Shown here piece after piece: positions 51,893 to 60,288 of a stretch of DNA of 64,000 nucleotides. The stretch spans positions 1-64,000 of the forward strand of contig CAYQDM010000016.1 of NCBI GenBank assembly GCA_964416305.1, in the 5' to 3' direction. The translations under genes were made by a program, and so were the position numbers. The number at the start of each line of letters is the position of its first letter. The first letter of the stretch is position 1. Source of the stretch: Acidaminobacter sp964416305. GTDB lineage: Bacteria > Bacillota > Clostridia > Peptostreptococcales > Acidaminobacteraceae. Under the pieces are notes generated by a model. It was not told the origin of the DNA. It saw only the letters and a program-made list of their open reading frames with translations, and ran no database searches.

Positions 51893-52560
51893 TGGAAGAA
51901 CGTTCCTACCGAAGCGCCATAGAATCCATCCTGTTTGTCAGCGGCGAGCCCGTGGCAATTGACCGTCTGGCGGCAGCCCTGGACCTGCCCATGAGCTGGA
52001 CCGTGGAACTGCTGGAATCCCTGCGCAAGGAATACGAGTCCGGGGAGCGGGGACTGCGCCTGCTGTTCATTCGCGACGCGGTTCAGATGGCCAGCGCACC
52101 GGAAAACGCGGACTTTATCGAGCGCGTCATGAAGACTACCAAATCCAGAGGCTTGTCACCGGCGACGCTGGAAACACTCGCCATTATTGCCTATAAACAA
52201 CCGGTGACCCGGTCGGAGATCGATTACACAAGGGGCGTCAAGTCGGACAAGCCCCTGCAGATTTTGATCGAACGCGGGCTTATTGAAGAAAAGGGCAGGC
52301 TGGAGAAAATTGGGCGTCCAATGCTCTACGGCACCACGGACGAGTTTCTTCGAACCTTTGGTCTGCGGTCGCTGGAAGAGCTCCCGGACCTCACGACCTT
52401 CGACGGCGCCGAGCGTCTGATCAACCTGCTGGAAGCGCGCGAAGCGGATGGGTCGGATGGAACGGATGGATCGGTGGCAGAACCGACTGAAGCTGAACCG
52501 AGCGATTTCTCTGAAGAGGATGCTGTTACCATTCCCTATGAAAGGGATGAACCGCTATGA
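51892..52560 (+). CDS. scpB: Segregation and condensation protein ScpB
   Basis: 222 residues. Tandem winged helices: ESILFVSGEPVAIDRLAAAL, then LSPATLETLAIIAYKQPVTRSEIDYTRGVKSDKPLQILIERGLIEEKGR and YGTTDEFLRTFGL. It binds the ScpA half of the upstream product and completes the SMC condensin complex. The C-terminal ~40 residues are a low-complexity acidic tail. Its start overlaps the upstream stop by 1 nt. Confidence 0.95.
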   Translation: MEERSYRSAIESILFVSGEPVAIDRLAAALDLPMSWTVELLESLRKEYESGERGLRLLFIRDAVQMASAPENADFIERVMKTTKSRGLSPATLETLAIIAYKQPVTRSEIDYTRGVKSDKPLQILIERGLIEEKGRLEKIGRPMLYGTTDEFLRTFGLRSLEELPDLTTFDGAERLINLLEAREADGSDGTDGSVAEPTEAEPSDFSEEDAVTIPYERDEPL

Positions 52561-53291
52561 CCACAATGACCACAAAGACCGATTCGAAGACAATGATGCG
52601 GCTTCAGAAATATATGGCCCACTGCGGCGTCGCCTCACGCAGAAGTGCGGAGGGGATGATCCTCGACGGTAGGGTCAAGGTCAACGGTGAGGTTGTCCGG
52701 GAGCTAGGCACCTCCATTTCTCCTGAGAGTGACCGAGTAGAAGTCGATGGCACACTGATCCAGACAGCCGCCGACCACGTCTACGTGATGCTCAATAAGC
52801 CCACGGGCTACATCACCTCCATCAAGGATAACTTTGGCCGTCCCACTGCACTGGATCTGGTCCGGATCGACCGCCGGGTGTATCCCGTTGGACGACTGGA
52901 CTACGACTCTGAAGGCCTGATCCTGTTAACCGATGACGGCGCCTTAACCCACCTCCTGACCCACCCGAGCCACGAATTCGAAAAGCGCTATTACGTCGAA
53001 ACCGACAGGCTTCTGACGGATGCCGAACTGGCCAGACTGCGTTCCGGTGTTGATATTGGAGACTACGTCACTCAGCCGGCATACGTCGAAAGACAGAAGG
53101 GCAAGGGGTTGATTGTGGGGATCCGCGAGGGAAAGAACCGTCAGATCCGCAGAATGGTCGAAGCGCTCGGTGCCAATGTCAAACGCCTCCGGCGCCTGTC
53201 CATAGGTCCGCTGGAGCTCGGTGATTTAAAGTCAGGGGCTTGGCGCCACTTGACCCAGGAAGAGGTAGAGGCATTGAAATCCCTCAAATAA
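52557..53291 (+). CDS. rluB: Ribosomal large-subunit pseudouridine synthase RluB-like
   Basis: 244 residues. N-terminal S4 domain (RLQKYMAHCGVASRRSAEGMI), catalytic core VYPVGRLDYDSEGLILLTDDG with the nucleophilic Asp in GRLDYDSEG, and REGKNRQIRRMVEALG. It modifies 23S rRNA. Overlaps scpB by 4 nt; the scpA-scpB-rluB order is standard in Firmicutes. Confidence 0.95.
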   Translation: MTTMTTKTDSKTMMRLQKYMAHCGVASRRSAEGMILDGRVKVNGEVVRELGTSISPESDRVEVDGTLIQTAADHVYVMLNKPTGYITSIKDNFGRPTALDLVRIDRRVYPVGRLDYDSEGLILLTDDGALTHLLTHPSHEFEKRYYVETDRLLTDAELARLRSGVDIGDYVTQPAYVERQKGKGLIVGIREGKNRQIRRMVEALGANVKRLRRLSIGPLELGDLKSGAWRHLTQEEVEALKSLK

Positions 53292-53318
53292 CTAAATTTA
53301 TTGAGAAACATTCTCGCA

Positions 53319-53472
53319 AGCTCTGGCACCAAAACGAAAGTTGTCCGCGTCACTAAAGTGAAAGTTGTCCGCGTCACCAAAGTGAAAGTTGTCCGCGTCA
53401 CCAAAACGAAAATTGTCCGCGTCACCAAATCGAAAGTTGTCCGCGTCACCAAAGTGAAAGTTGTCCGCGTGG
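53319..53472 (+). repeat. 24 bp-period array, six units plus diverged first unit
   Basis: CTCTGGCACC at 53321; GTCCGCGT at 53343, 53367, 53391, 53415, 53439 and 53463, each exactly 24 bp apart, joined by CACCAAAGTGAAAGTT-type spacers. Because 24 is a multiple of three, open frames run through it on both strands (such as a DNF-repeat peptide on the minus strand), but there is no ribosome site. Confidence 0.85.
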
Positions 53473-53533
53473 CTGGCGCCTACTGCCCCCAACCCGCTGG
53501 TCTTAATTTCAAACACGAAGGAGAGTTCACCTC

Positions 53534-53974
53534 ATGATGCTTTTGAAAACCGCTGAAAAAGAAGATTTCGCAGATCTTCAGAAATTCATAGAGGAAGAGG
53601 GGATCACCGTACCTTCGGATTTCCCGCAAAACCTCGAAGTCGTCGTCGCCCGCGAAAAAGAAAAGGTCCTCGGCTTTGTCACTGCTGAGCTCGTCGTCCT
53701 GGATCCCACCATCCGCCACCTTTACATGACCCCTGCCCTCAGAAACAAAAAATTTGCTGATGGTCTCCTGAGAGCCATTATGTTCTACATGCTCAACCGC
53801 GGCTTCGGCTGGGTTTATGCTGACTCTGACACCGAAATCTCGGGCTACCTGACCCGCTTTGGCTTCGAAGCGGACCCGGAGGGTAAAGACCGCCTCGCCC
53901 TCGAAATCGATCCATTCTTCGACAGGGGCTGCCAAGGCTGCAACAGCGCCAAAAAAGCCCCCGTTCAGCTTTAA
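53534..53974 (+). CDS. GNAT-family acetyltransferase
   Basis: 146 residues. LKTAEKEDFADLQKFI, EVVVAREKEKVLGFVTAEL, IRHLYMTPALRNKKFADGLLRAIM (acetyl-CoA-binding motif A) and GYLTRFGFEAD. The C-terminus has a CQGC pair that is unusual. GAAGGAGAG precedes the ATG; the 24 bp array ends ~60 bp upstream. The substrate is unknown. Confidence 0.78.
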   Translation: MMLLKTAEKEDFADLQKFIEEEGITVPSDFPQNLEVVVAREKEKVLGFVTAELVVLDPTIRHLYMTPALRNKKFADGLLRAIMFYMLNRGFGWVYADSDTEISGYLTRFGFEADPEGKDRLALEIDPFFDRGCQGCNSAKKAPVQL

Positions 53975-54014
53975 TAATATAAACACTCGCACCCCGAAAG
54001 GCAGTGATCTCACT

Positions 54015-54770
54015 ATGAACATCTTCATCAGCAATGACGACGGCATTAATGCCGCCGGTCTGAAAGCCCTCGCTGAAGCCCTCATACCGACCCACCAGGT
54101 CTACATTGCCGCGCCCGAATATCAGCAGAGCGCCAAGAGTCATGCGCTGACCATGCACGACATCGTCCACGCCCGCCGTACCCACCTCTATCCGGGCAGC
54201 GCGGCAGAGTGGGCCATCAACGGCACCCCGGCGGACTGCGTCAAAATTGGTCTTGCCAAGTTCGAAGAGGTTAAATTCGACCTGGTCCTCTCCGGCATCA
54301 ACAACGGTCCGAACCTGGGGATCGATGTCATCTATTCCGGCACTGTCGCTGCAGCGCTGGAAGGGAGCTTCCACGGCATCCCAAGCTTTGCCTTTTCCCA
54401 TTACTCCGGCTCAGAGTCCGGTTTCCGAAAAGCTGCCGAATTTATCCGCGACAACCTTGAAACCATGCTGGCGGCCTTCAAATGGGACTACAACGCCGTC
54501 AACGTCAACTTCCCGCCGGCGGATGATTATGAAGGCATATCCTTCTGCAAGCTCGGCAAAATGAGCTACGAAAACTCCGTCCAGCGCCGCACCAGCCCGC
54601 GAGGCGGGGAGTACTACTGGATCGCCGGCGACCTCCTGATCCCGCCGGATCAGTTCGACACGGACGTCTACACCATCTCCCAGAACCGGGTGAGCCTCAC
54701 GCCCATCCGCTTCAATTTCAACGACTTTCACGAACCGCTGATAGGCAGTGATCAATTTAAACTGGATTAG
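54015..54770 (+). CDS. surE: 5'/3'-nucleotidase SurE
   Basis: 251 residues from the ATG at 54015. Signatures: MNIFISNDDGINAAGLKALAEAL (metal-binding DD), APEYQQSAKSHALTM, NGTPADCVKIGL, LVLSGINNGPNLGIDVIYSGTVAAALEG (in order). A metal-dependent phosphatase that dephosphorylates nucleoside monophosphates. It fits with the salvage genes elsewhere in the window. Confidence 0.95.
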   Translation: MNIFISNDDGINAAGLKALAEALIPTHQVYIAAPEYQQSAKSHALTMHDIVHARRTHLYPGSAAEWAINGTPADCVKIGLAKFEEVKFDLVLSGINNGPNLGIDVIYSGTVAAALEGSFHGIPSFAFSHYSGSESGFRKAAEFIRDNLETMLAAFKWDYNAVNVNFPPADDYEGISFCKLGKMSYENSVQRRTSPRGGEYYWIAGDLLIPPDQFDTDVYTISQNRVSLTPIRFNFNDFHEPLIGSDQFKLD

Positions 54771-54784
54771 TGTGACAATGAATA

Positions 54785-54835
54785 AAAACGCGTTCGATTG
54801 TTTGTTAATGAATAGACAAACCAACGCGTTTTTTC
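54785..54835 (+). terminator. Intrinsic terminator after surE
   Basis: AAAACGCGTT (54785-54794) with AACGCGTTTT (from 54823) and an inner TTTGT / ACAAA stem, then TTTT. Confidence 0.85.
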
Positions 54836-54838
54836 ATT

Positions 54839-54937
54839 TTTTTGGCCGATGGTAACCCGAGCCCACCACCCCACAGTGAGAACCGCACTCGAACCCAGGT
54901 TGGAGAAGGGGATTGGGAAATTGACCATCGGCAAAAT
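54839..54937 (+). repeat. Wide-spaced inverted pair of the GCCGATGGT motif
   Basis: TTTTGGCCGATGGT (ends 54852) and ACCATCGGCAAAA (54924-54936) are 71 bp apart, much wider than the ~10 nt loops elsewhere. A separate terminator already precedes it. The rest of the gap up to 55092 is AT-rich. Confidence 0.65.
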
Positions 54938-55092
54938 CTCTTTTGTATACCAAAATACACATGCACAATTATACTTTATGCACGTCAACTTGCGATTTTG
55001 TGAAAGATTTCATAATAAGATGAAATCTATCTTGCAAAATTGTGACTATGTGTTATCATTGAGTTGTAGTTATTCTTAAGGAGGTCGTTGAC

Positions 55093-55308
55093 TTGAGCAA
55101 GAGTAAAGAGCAACTGGAAATCAAGATCAACAAAAATTGGTGTAAAGGTTGCGGCATCTGTATCGCGTTCTGCCCTAAAAAAGTCCTCGGATTCGATGAT
55201 AATGGCAAGGTGAACATGAATGATCGTGAGAACTGCATCAAGTGCGGTCAGTGTGAACTGCGCTGCCCGGATTTCGCCATTTTTTTGGGAGGTATAGACA
55301 ATGAGTAA
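55093..55308 (+). CDS. korD: 2-oxoacid:ferredoxin oxidoreductase, delta (ferredoxin) subunit
   Basis: 71 residues. TTG start 6 nt after AAGGAGGT. Two 4Fe-4S motifs: CKGCGICIAFCPKKVL and CIKCGQCELRCPDF. It relays electrons from the catalytic subunits to free ferredoxin. First gene of a four-gene operon, overlapping korA by 8 nt. Confidence 0.93.
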   Translation: MSKSKEQLEIKINKNWCKGCGICIAFCPKKVLGFDDNGKVNMNDRENCIKCGQCELRCPDFAIFLGGIDNE

Positions 55309-56437
55309 ACGCATCGTCAAACTCATGCAGGGCAATGAGGCTTGCGTCGCTGGCGCTCTCGCTGCCGGCATGAAGTTCTTCGCCGGCTATCCAATCACAC
55401 CGTCCACAGAAATTGCTGAGGGATCAGCGGAAAAGCTCCCTGAGGTCGGCGGTAAATTCATCCAGATGGAAGATGAGATTGCAGGTATTGCTGCAGCGAT
55501 CGGCGGAAGCATCGCTGGTTTCAAATCCATGACGGCTACTAGTGGTCCTGGTTTCTCGTTGAAGCAGGAAAACATTGGCTATGCGGCGCTCGCTGAGATC
55601 CCGCTCGTCATCGTTAACGTCATGCGCGGCGGCCCGTCTACAGGTCTTCCTACATCACCTGGTCAGGGCGACGTCATGCAGGCCATGTGGGGTACTCACG
55701 GCGATCACCCGGTCATCGCGATTTCGCCGCAGTCCGTCACTGAAATGTTCCACGAAACAGTTCGCGCCTTTAATCTTGCTGAAAAATATAGAACACCTGT
55801 CATCCTCATGCCGGACGAAGTCGTCGGTCACATGCGCGAGCGCATCGAGATCCCGAATGCAGACGAGCTTGAGATCTTTGACCGCTTGAAGCCGGTCGAA
55901 GGTGAAGAATACATCCCTTACGGCGTTCGCGAAGGCGACCTCGTGCCTCGTATGGCTGGCTTCGGTGACGGCTACCGTTACCACATCACCGGCCTCTTCC
56001 ACGACGACATGGGCTTCCCGACGAACAGCACCGTCAAGGCTGGCGTTAAAATCAACCGCCTCATGGCTAAAATCACGGACAACCTCGAGGATCTTATCTC
56101 CTATGACGAGTACCTCATGGACGACGCTGAAATCATGATCGTGGCTTACGGATCTACAGCGAGAACTGCTAAGAATGCCATCAACAAGCTTCGCGCTGAG
56201 GGCATCAAAGTCGGCATGCTGCGACCAATCACCATCTGGCCGTATCCGGTAGAGGCGACCCTTGCCCGCGCCAAGCAAGTCAGCAAAGTTCTCGTCGTCG
56301 AGCACAACCTTGGCCAGCTGATGCTGGAAGTCGAGCGCGTCGTCAAATCGGAAGCTGAGCTTCACTTCCTTGGCCGTGCTGATGGCGATGTCTTCGTACC
56401 TTCAGATATCGTGAAAAAAGTCAAGGAGGTTTTATAA
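55301..56437 (+). CDS. korA: 2-oxoacid:ferredoxin oxidoreductase, alpha subunit
   Basis: 378 residues. GNEACVAGALAAGMKFFAGYPITPSTEIAE, TATSGPGFSLKQENIGYAA and MRGGPSTGLPTSPGQGDV are the 2-oxoglutarate (KorA/VorB) type signature, in order; the C-terminus has VVEHNLGQLMLEVE. It oxidatively decarboxylates a 2-oxoacid with CoA. 2-oxoglutarate is the best guess, linking to gdhA, but branched-chain 2-oxoacids are possible. Confidence 0.92.
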   Translation: MSKRIVKLMQGNEACVAGALAAGMKFFAGYPITPSTEIAEGSAEKLPEVGGKFIQMEDEIAGIAAAIGGSIAGFKSMTATSGPGFSLKQENIGYAALAEIPLVIVNVMRGGPSTGLPTSPGQGDVMQAMWGTHGDHPVIAISPQSVTEMFHETVRAFNLAEKYRTPVILMPDEVVGHMRERIEIPNADELEIFDRLKPVEGEEYIPYGVREGDLVPRMAGFGDGYRYHITGLFHDDMGFPTNSTVKAGVKINRLMAKITDNLEDLISYDEYLMDDAEIMIVAYGSTARTAKNAINKLRAEGIKVGMLRPITIWPYPVEATLARAKQVSKVLVVEHNLGQLMLEVERVVKSEAELHFLGRADGDVFVPSDIVKKVKEVL

Positions 56438-57262
56438 GTGAAGAACAGCGAACTTGTCAGCAAGTATATGCGCGACTCGCGCCTTCCACATATCTGGTGC
56501 CCGGGCTGCGGCCACGGCATCATCATGCACTCCATCATCCGTGCCATTGAAAACCTCGGTCTTGACAAGGACAAGGTTACAATTGTATCGGGTATTGGCT
56601 GCTCTTCCAGAGCCCCTGGCTACATGGACTTCAACACGCTTCACACCACCCATGGCCGTGCGCTCGCATTCGCGACGGGCATTAAGCTTGCGAAGCCTGA
56701 CATGAAAGTCATCGTCATCTCCGGTGACGGCGACGCGTCCGCAATCGGCGGCAACCACTTGATCCATGCTGCCAGAAGAAACATCGGCATCACAACGATT
56801 GTCTTCAACAACAACATCTACGGCATGACCGGCGGTCAGTACTCTCCAACGACGCCGCATGGCGATTTTGGCACCACCGCGCCTTACGGCAACATCGACC
56901 GTCCGTTTGACATCGCGAACCTCGCTGCTGCTGCCGGTGCAACTTACGCCGCAAGAACTACAGCATTCCACGCGACTCAAATGACGAACTACATCCAGAA
57001 AGCGATCGCCCACGAAGGGTTCTCCCTCGTCGAAGCGATTTCCGTCTGCCCGACTTACTACGGCCGTAAGAACAAGAAAGGCTCTGCAGTCGCCATGATG
57101 AACTTCCTCAAAGAGTCCTTCGTCGACGTCAAAGCTGCTGAGCGCATGACGCCAGAACAGCTCCAGGGCAAGTTCCTGATGGGCGAGTTCAAGCACAACA
57201 CGCAGCTGCCTGAATACTCGACTGAGTACCAAAAAATCGTAGACCGCTTGAGGAAGGAGTAA
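56438..57262 (+). CDS. korB: 2-oxoacid:ferredoxin oxidoreductase, beta subunit
   Basis: 274 residues from a GTG directly after the korA stop, with AAGGAGG within the korA end. Thiamine-diphosphate site: WCPGCGHGIIMHSI, GIGCSSRAPGYMDFNTLHTTHGRALAFATGIK, ISGDGDASAIGGNHLIHAARRN and NNNIYGMTGGQYSPTTP (landmarks in order). Confidence 0.94.
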   Translation: MKNSELVSKYMRDSRLPHIWCPGCGHGIIMHSIIRAIENLGLDKDKVTIVSGIGCSSRAPGYMDFNTLHTTHGRALAFATGIKLAKPDMKVIVISGDGDASAIGGNHLIHAARRNIGITTIVFNNNIYGMTGGQYSPTTPHGDFGTTAPYGNIDRPFDIANLAAAAGATYAARTTAFHATQMTNYIQKAIAHEGFSLVEAISVCPTYYGRKNKKGSAVAMMNFLKESFVDVKAAERMTPEQLQGKFLMGEFKHNTQLPEYSTEYQKIVDRLRKE

Positions 57263-57267
57263 TTGTC

Positions 57268-57804
57268 ATGGGAAACCAATTTGAACTCAGACTCTCCGGA
57301 TCCGGCGGACAAGGCCTGATCCTGGCAGGAATCATTCTGGCGGAGGCGGCTATCAACTCCGGCCTCAACGCCATTCAGACACAAAGCTACGGCCCTGAAG
57401 CCCGCGGCGGCGCTTCAAAAGCAGAAGTCATCATCAGCGACGCTGAAATCGACTTCCCTAAGGTTCAGGACCTCAACTTGTTCCTGGCGCTTACGCAAGA
57501 CGCTTGCGACAAATACATCAAGGGCATCAATCCTAACGGCATTGTCGTCGTCGACGAGTCCATCAAGCTCCCTGCGGACCTAAAGGCTGGCAAGGTTTAC
57601 AGCCTTCCAATCCTCAGCACGGCGAGCGATAAGCTTGGTAAGGGCATCGTTGCGAATATCGTCGCCATCGGCGTACTCACTGAACTGATCGACGTCCTGA
57701 CCAGAGAGCAAGTCGAAGGCGCTGTCCTCGCACGCGTTCCAAAAGGCACCATTGACCTCAACCGCGCAGCCCTCATTGAAGGCTACGCTCTCGTCAGCAA
57801 TTAA
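57268..57804 (+). CDS. korC: 2-oxoacid:ferredoxin oxidoreductase, gamma subunit
   Basis: 178 residues. LSGSGGQGLILAGIILAEAA and QTQSYGPEARGGASKAEVIIS are the gamma-subunit signature. It starts 5 nt after korB following AGGAAGGAG and closes the enzyme. A regulator gene follows 20 bp later. Confidence 0.94.
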   Translation: MGNQFELRLSGSGGQGLILAGIILAEAAINSGLNAIQTQSYGPEARGGASKAEVIISDAEIDFPKVQDLNLFLALTQDACDKYIKGINPNGIVVVDESIKLPADLKAGKVYSLPILSTASDKLGKGIVANIVAIGVLTELIDVLTREQVEGAVLARVPKGTIDLNRAALIEGYALVSN

Positions 57805-57824
57805 TTATCCCAGGAAGGGCGGTC

Positions 57825-58691
57825 TTGGCCATGGCCGATCATAACGATTTACTCAATCGCATTGAGAAAAACTATATTAAACTGAGTAAAGGTCAAAAGC
57901 GCATCGCTGACTTTATCCTCCAGAACTACGACAAAGTGGCGTTTATGACAGCTTCCACCCTGGGTGATTCCACGGGCGTGAGTGAATCCACCGTCGTACG
58001 CTTTGCCAACGCCCTGGGCTATGACGGGTATCCCAAGCTTCAGAAGGGTCTTCAGGAATCCATCAAGACCAAGCTGACCACGGTTCAGCGCTTTGAGCTT
58101 TCCAAGGACCTTGAGAAGGAATCCAGTTACACGAAAAAGGTCATGAACGCGGACATGGACAACATTCGCCGCACTCTGGACGGCGTGGATGAAGAGACCA
58201 TGAACCAGATCGTCGAGGAGATTCACAACGCCCGACGGGTCTACATCCTGGGCATGCGCAGCTCCTCCGTTCTGGCCAATTACCTTGGCTTTTACCTCAA
58301 CTTCATCCTGAAGGATGTCGTCGTGGTCACTGCCGGCGCGCTGGATGTCTTTGACCACCTCGTCAATATCACCAAAGACGACCTTCTCATCACCATTTCC
58401 TTCCCGCGCTACGCGAAGCGTACCTTTGAGATCGTTGAATTTGCGACGACTCAGGGGGCGACCATCATCGGCATCACGGACAGCCCTATGGCGCCGCTTG
58501 TGCCTATGGTCAAGTACTCGCTCTTCGCCCGCTACGGCATGAACACCTTTATCGACTCCCTGGTCGCGCCTATGAGCCTCATCAACGCGCTGATCCAGTC
58601 GGTTTCGATCAAGGAAATGGAACGCGTGGAAGAGAACTTCGAGAAGCTCGAGAACATCTGGAACGAATATAAGATCTACAACCCTAAGTGA
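57825..58691 (+). CDS. MurR/RpiR-family transcription regulator
   Basis: 288 residues (TTG at 57825 after AGGAAGGG; ATG at 57831 is the alternative). N-terminal RpiR HTH (LSKGQKRIADFILQNYDKVAFMTASTLGDSTGVSESTVVRFANALGY), then a SIS sugar-phosphate domain (RRVYILGMRSSSVLANYLGF, DLLITISFPRYAKRTFEIV). Its ligand is unknown. Placement within the kor operon suggests control of 2-oxoacid metabolism or simply co-transcription. Confidence 0.9.
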   Translation: MAMADHNDLLNRIEKNYIKLSKGQKRIADFILQNYDKVAFMTASTLGDSTGVSESTVVRFANALGYDGYPKLQKGLQESIKTKLTTVQRFELSKDLEKESSYTKKVMNADMDNIRRTLDGVDEETMNQIVEEIHNARRVYILGMRSSSVLANYLGFYLNFILKDVVVVTAGALDVFDHLVNITKDDLLITISFPRYAKRTFEIVEFATTQGATIIGITDSPMAPLVPMVKYSLFARYGMNTFIDSLVAPMSLINALIQSVSIKEMERVEENFEKLENIWNEYKIYNPK

Positions 58692-58743
58692 TTCTGTGGC
58701 CGCCTGTTCTGGCGGGCCGCATGTCATCCATGAAATGCAGGGG

Positions 58744-58774
58744 GGAGGCCAGCCATAGACGCGGCCTCCTTTTT
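58744..58774 (+). terminator. Intrinsic terminator after the RpiR gene
   Basis: GGAGGCC (58744-58750) and GGCCTCC (58763-58769) with a TTTTTG run. Confidence 0.85.
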
Positions 58775-58866
58775 GTTTTGCGCCATAACTTTTGTCCTGT
58801 TGGCCCTATGGGCGAGGCGGGTGCTATGGCCAGAATTAATGCCGGTGTTCATCTTTCAGAGGATGA

Positions 58867-58876
58867 AACCATCGGC
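58867..58876 (-). repeat. Single GCCGATGGTT motif upstream of cmk promoter
   Basis: AACCATCGGC ending 1 bp before the cmk -35 box; no partner arm. Confidence 0.6.
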
Positions 58877-58877
58877 C

Positions 58878-58906
58878 TTGCGGCGCTTTTTATTATGTAT
58901 TATAAT
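58878..58906 (+). promoter_or_regulatory. Promoter of the cmk operon
   Basis: TTGCGG (58878-58883), a 17 bp spacer and TATAAT (58901-58906). RBS AAGGAG at ~58929. Confidence 0.75.
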
Positions 58907-58943
58907 GAGATGATAAACATTTTCAACGAAGGAGTTTTGCTAT

Positions 58944-59699
58944 ATGGAAGCAGATTCGACCATGACGATCCAGATCGCGCTGGACGGGCCTGCCGGCTCG
59001 GGCAAGAGCACCGTTGCCCGCCGGGTGGCCAAGGCGCTGAGCTGTGACTATATTGACACCGGCGCCATGTACCGGGCCATTGCCCTGAAGTTCATTGAAA
59101 CCGGCCTCTTTCAAAAGCTGGATCGGTTAATCAATGGTCGCGGAAACGAACAGCCAAGCGGCCTCGACTACGGTCCTGACCTCGACATGGAAATCGACCA
59201 GCTTCTGGAGACTTCCCAACTGGAGCTCTACACAGAACAGGTCATCCTGGACGGACGCGACGTCTCAGAAGCCATTCGGACCCAGGAAGTTACGCGCCGT
59301 GTCTCTCAGGTAGCGGCCATGTCAGCTGTTCGGAGACACCTGGTCAAGATGCAGCGAGCCCAGGCGGACGGCCGAAGCGTCGTCATGGACGGACGCGATA
59401 TCGGCACTGTAGTGCTGCCGGAAACGCGCTACAAGTTCTTCCTGACGGCCTCCCTGGAAGAACGGGCACGCAGGCGGTTCCTGGAGTTTGAAGCCCGCGG
59501 GTTTGCCACAGACTTCGACACGATCCTTAAAGACATTGCCCACCGGGATCAGGTGGACAGCACCCGCAAAGATTCTCCGCTGGTCATGGCAGAAGACGCG
59601 GTACGCATTGATACTACAGGAAAGACTATTGATCAGGTCGTGGCGGTCATCTGCGACGCCGTAGAAAAGTTGCGGAGAGGGGAGGCGCCTCCGTGCTGA
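58944..59699 (+). CDS. cmk: Cytidylate kinase
   Basis: 251 residues. Walker A GPAGSGKST (~15-23), YIDTGAMYRAIALK, VILDGRDVSEAIRTQEV, MDGRDIGTVVLPE and RDQVDSTRKDSPL are Cmk landmarks. It phosphorylates CMP/dCMP. Slightly longer than usual because of a ~25-residue insert near residue 60 (NGRGNEQPSGLDYGPDLD). It overlaps plsC by 7 nt and heads the cmk-plsC-ispH-S1 cluster common in Clostridia. Confidence 0.94.
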   Translation: MEADSTMTIQIALDGPAGSGKSTVARRVAKALSCDYIDTGAMYRAIALKFIETGLFQKLDRLINGRGNEQPSGLDYGPDLDMEIDQLLETSQLELYTEQVILDGRDVSEAIRTQEVTRRVSQVAAMSAVRRHLVKMQRAQADGRSVVMDGRDIGTVVLPETRYKFFLTASLEERARRRFLEFEARGFATDFDTILKDIAHRDQVDSTRKDSPLVMAEDAVRIDTTGKTIDQVVAVICDAVEKLRRGEAPPC

Positions 59700-60283
59700 A
59701 GGTGTTTATCAAATTCATATTCTACGTGCTTTACCGGGTGATCTACCGGGTGGAAGTCGTTGGACGCGAAAACTGGGACCCTGCGCAGCCCAAAATCGTC
59801 TGCCCCAATCATATTGATTACAAGGATCCGCTGGTGTTTGGCACCTTTATCCCGGACTACATCCGCTTCATGGCTAAAAAGGAGCTGTTCAGCAACCGAC
59901 TTTTCGATTGGTTCTTCAGGGGCTGCGGCGGGTTCCCCGTGGACCGGACCGGCAACGATATAGGCGCGGTCAAGGCAGCGCTGCGGTTTCTCAAACATGG
60001 GGAAAGCGTGCTGATTTTCGCAGAAGGAACGCGCAATCCGGGTCTGACCCCTCTGCCGCCCAAAGCGGGTGTGGGCATGATTGCCCACAAGGCTGGGGTA
60101 CCCATTCAGCCGGTGACCATAGATTCAACTTATAAATTATTCTCAAAAGTGCGGATCATTATTCATCCCTTGGTAACCCTTCAATTTGAGGGCAAACCCA
60201 CAGGACCGGATTATGAAAACGCAGTGTTTGAAATTCTGAAAAATGTCTATTCGCACATTGAACTTTACAAGGGGAGGGCATAG
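59693..60283 (+). CDS. plsC: 1-acyl-sn-glycerol-3-phosphate acyltransferase
   Basis: 196 residues from a GTG overlapping cmk (GAGGGGAGG upstream). PlsC motifs: CPNHIDYKDPL (H-x4-D), GGFPVDRTG, FAEGTRNPG and VPIQPVTI. One N-terminal membrane-associated helix. It makes phosphatidic acid for membrane lipids. Confidence 0.94.
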   Translation: MLKVFIKFIFYVLYRVIYRVEVVGRENWDPAQPKIVCPNHIDYKDPLVFGTFIPDYIRFMAKKELFSNRLFDWFFRGCGGFPVDRTGNDIGAVKAALRFLKHGESVLIFAEGTRNPGLTPLPPKAGVGMIAHKAGVPIQPVTIDSTYKLFSKVRIIIHPLVTLQFEGKPTGPDYENAVFEILKNVYSHIELYKGRA

Positions 60284-60288
60284 GGGTC

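Noticed and set aside
53319..53472. Tandem array considered as CRISPR
   Set aside because: The conserved part is ~12 bp and the spacers ~12 bp and nearly identical to each other; no cas gene is nearby.
53298..53516. Minus-strand DNF/ADNFHFGD repeat protein resembling pentapeptide repeats
   Set aside because: It arises from the 24 bp array, lacks a ribosome site, and the same repeats at other loci are too short to code a protein.
57849..58727. 292-codon minus-strand frame opposite the RpiR gene
   Set aside because: Antisense shadow; the + strand protein has full HTH and SIS domains.
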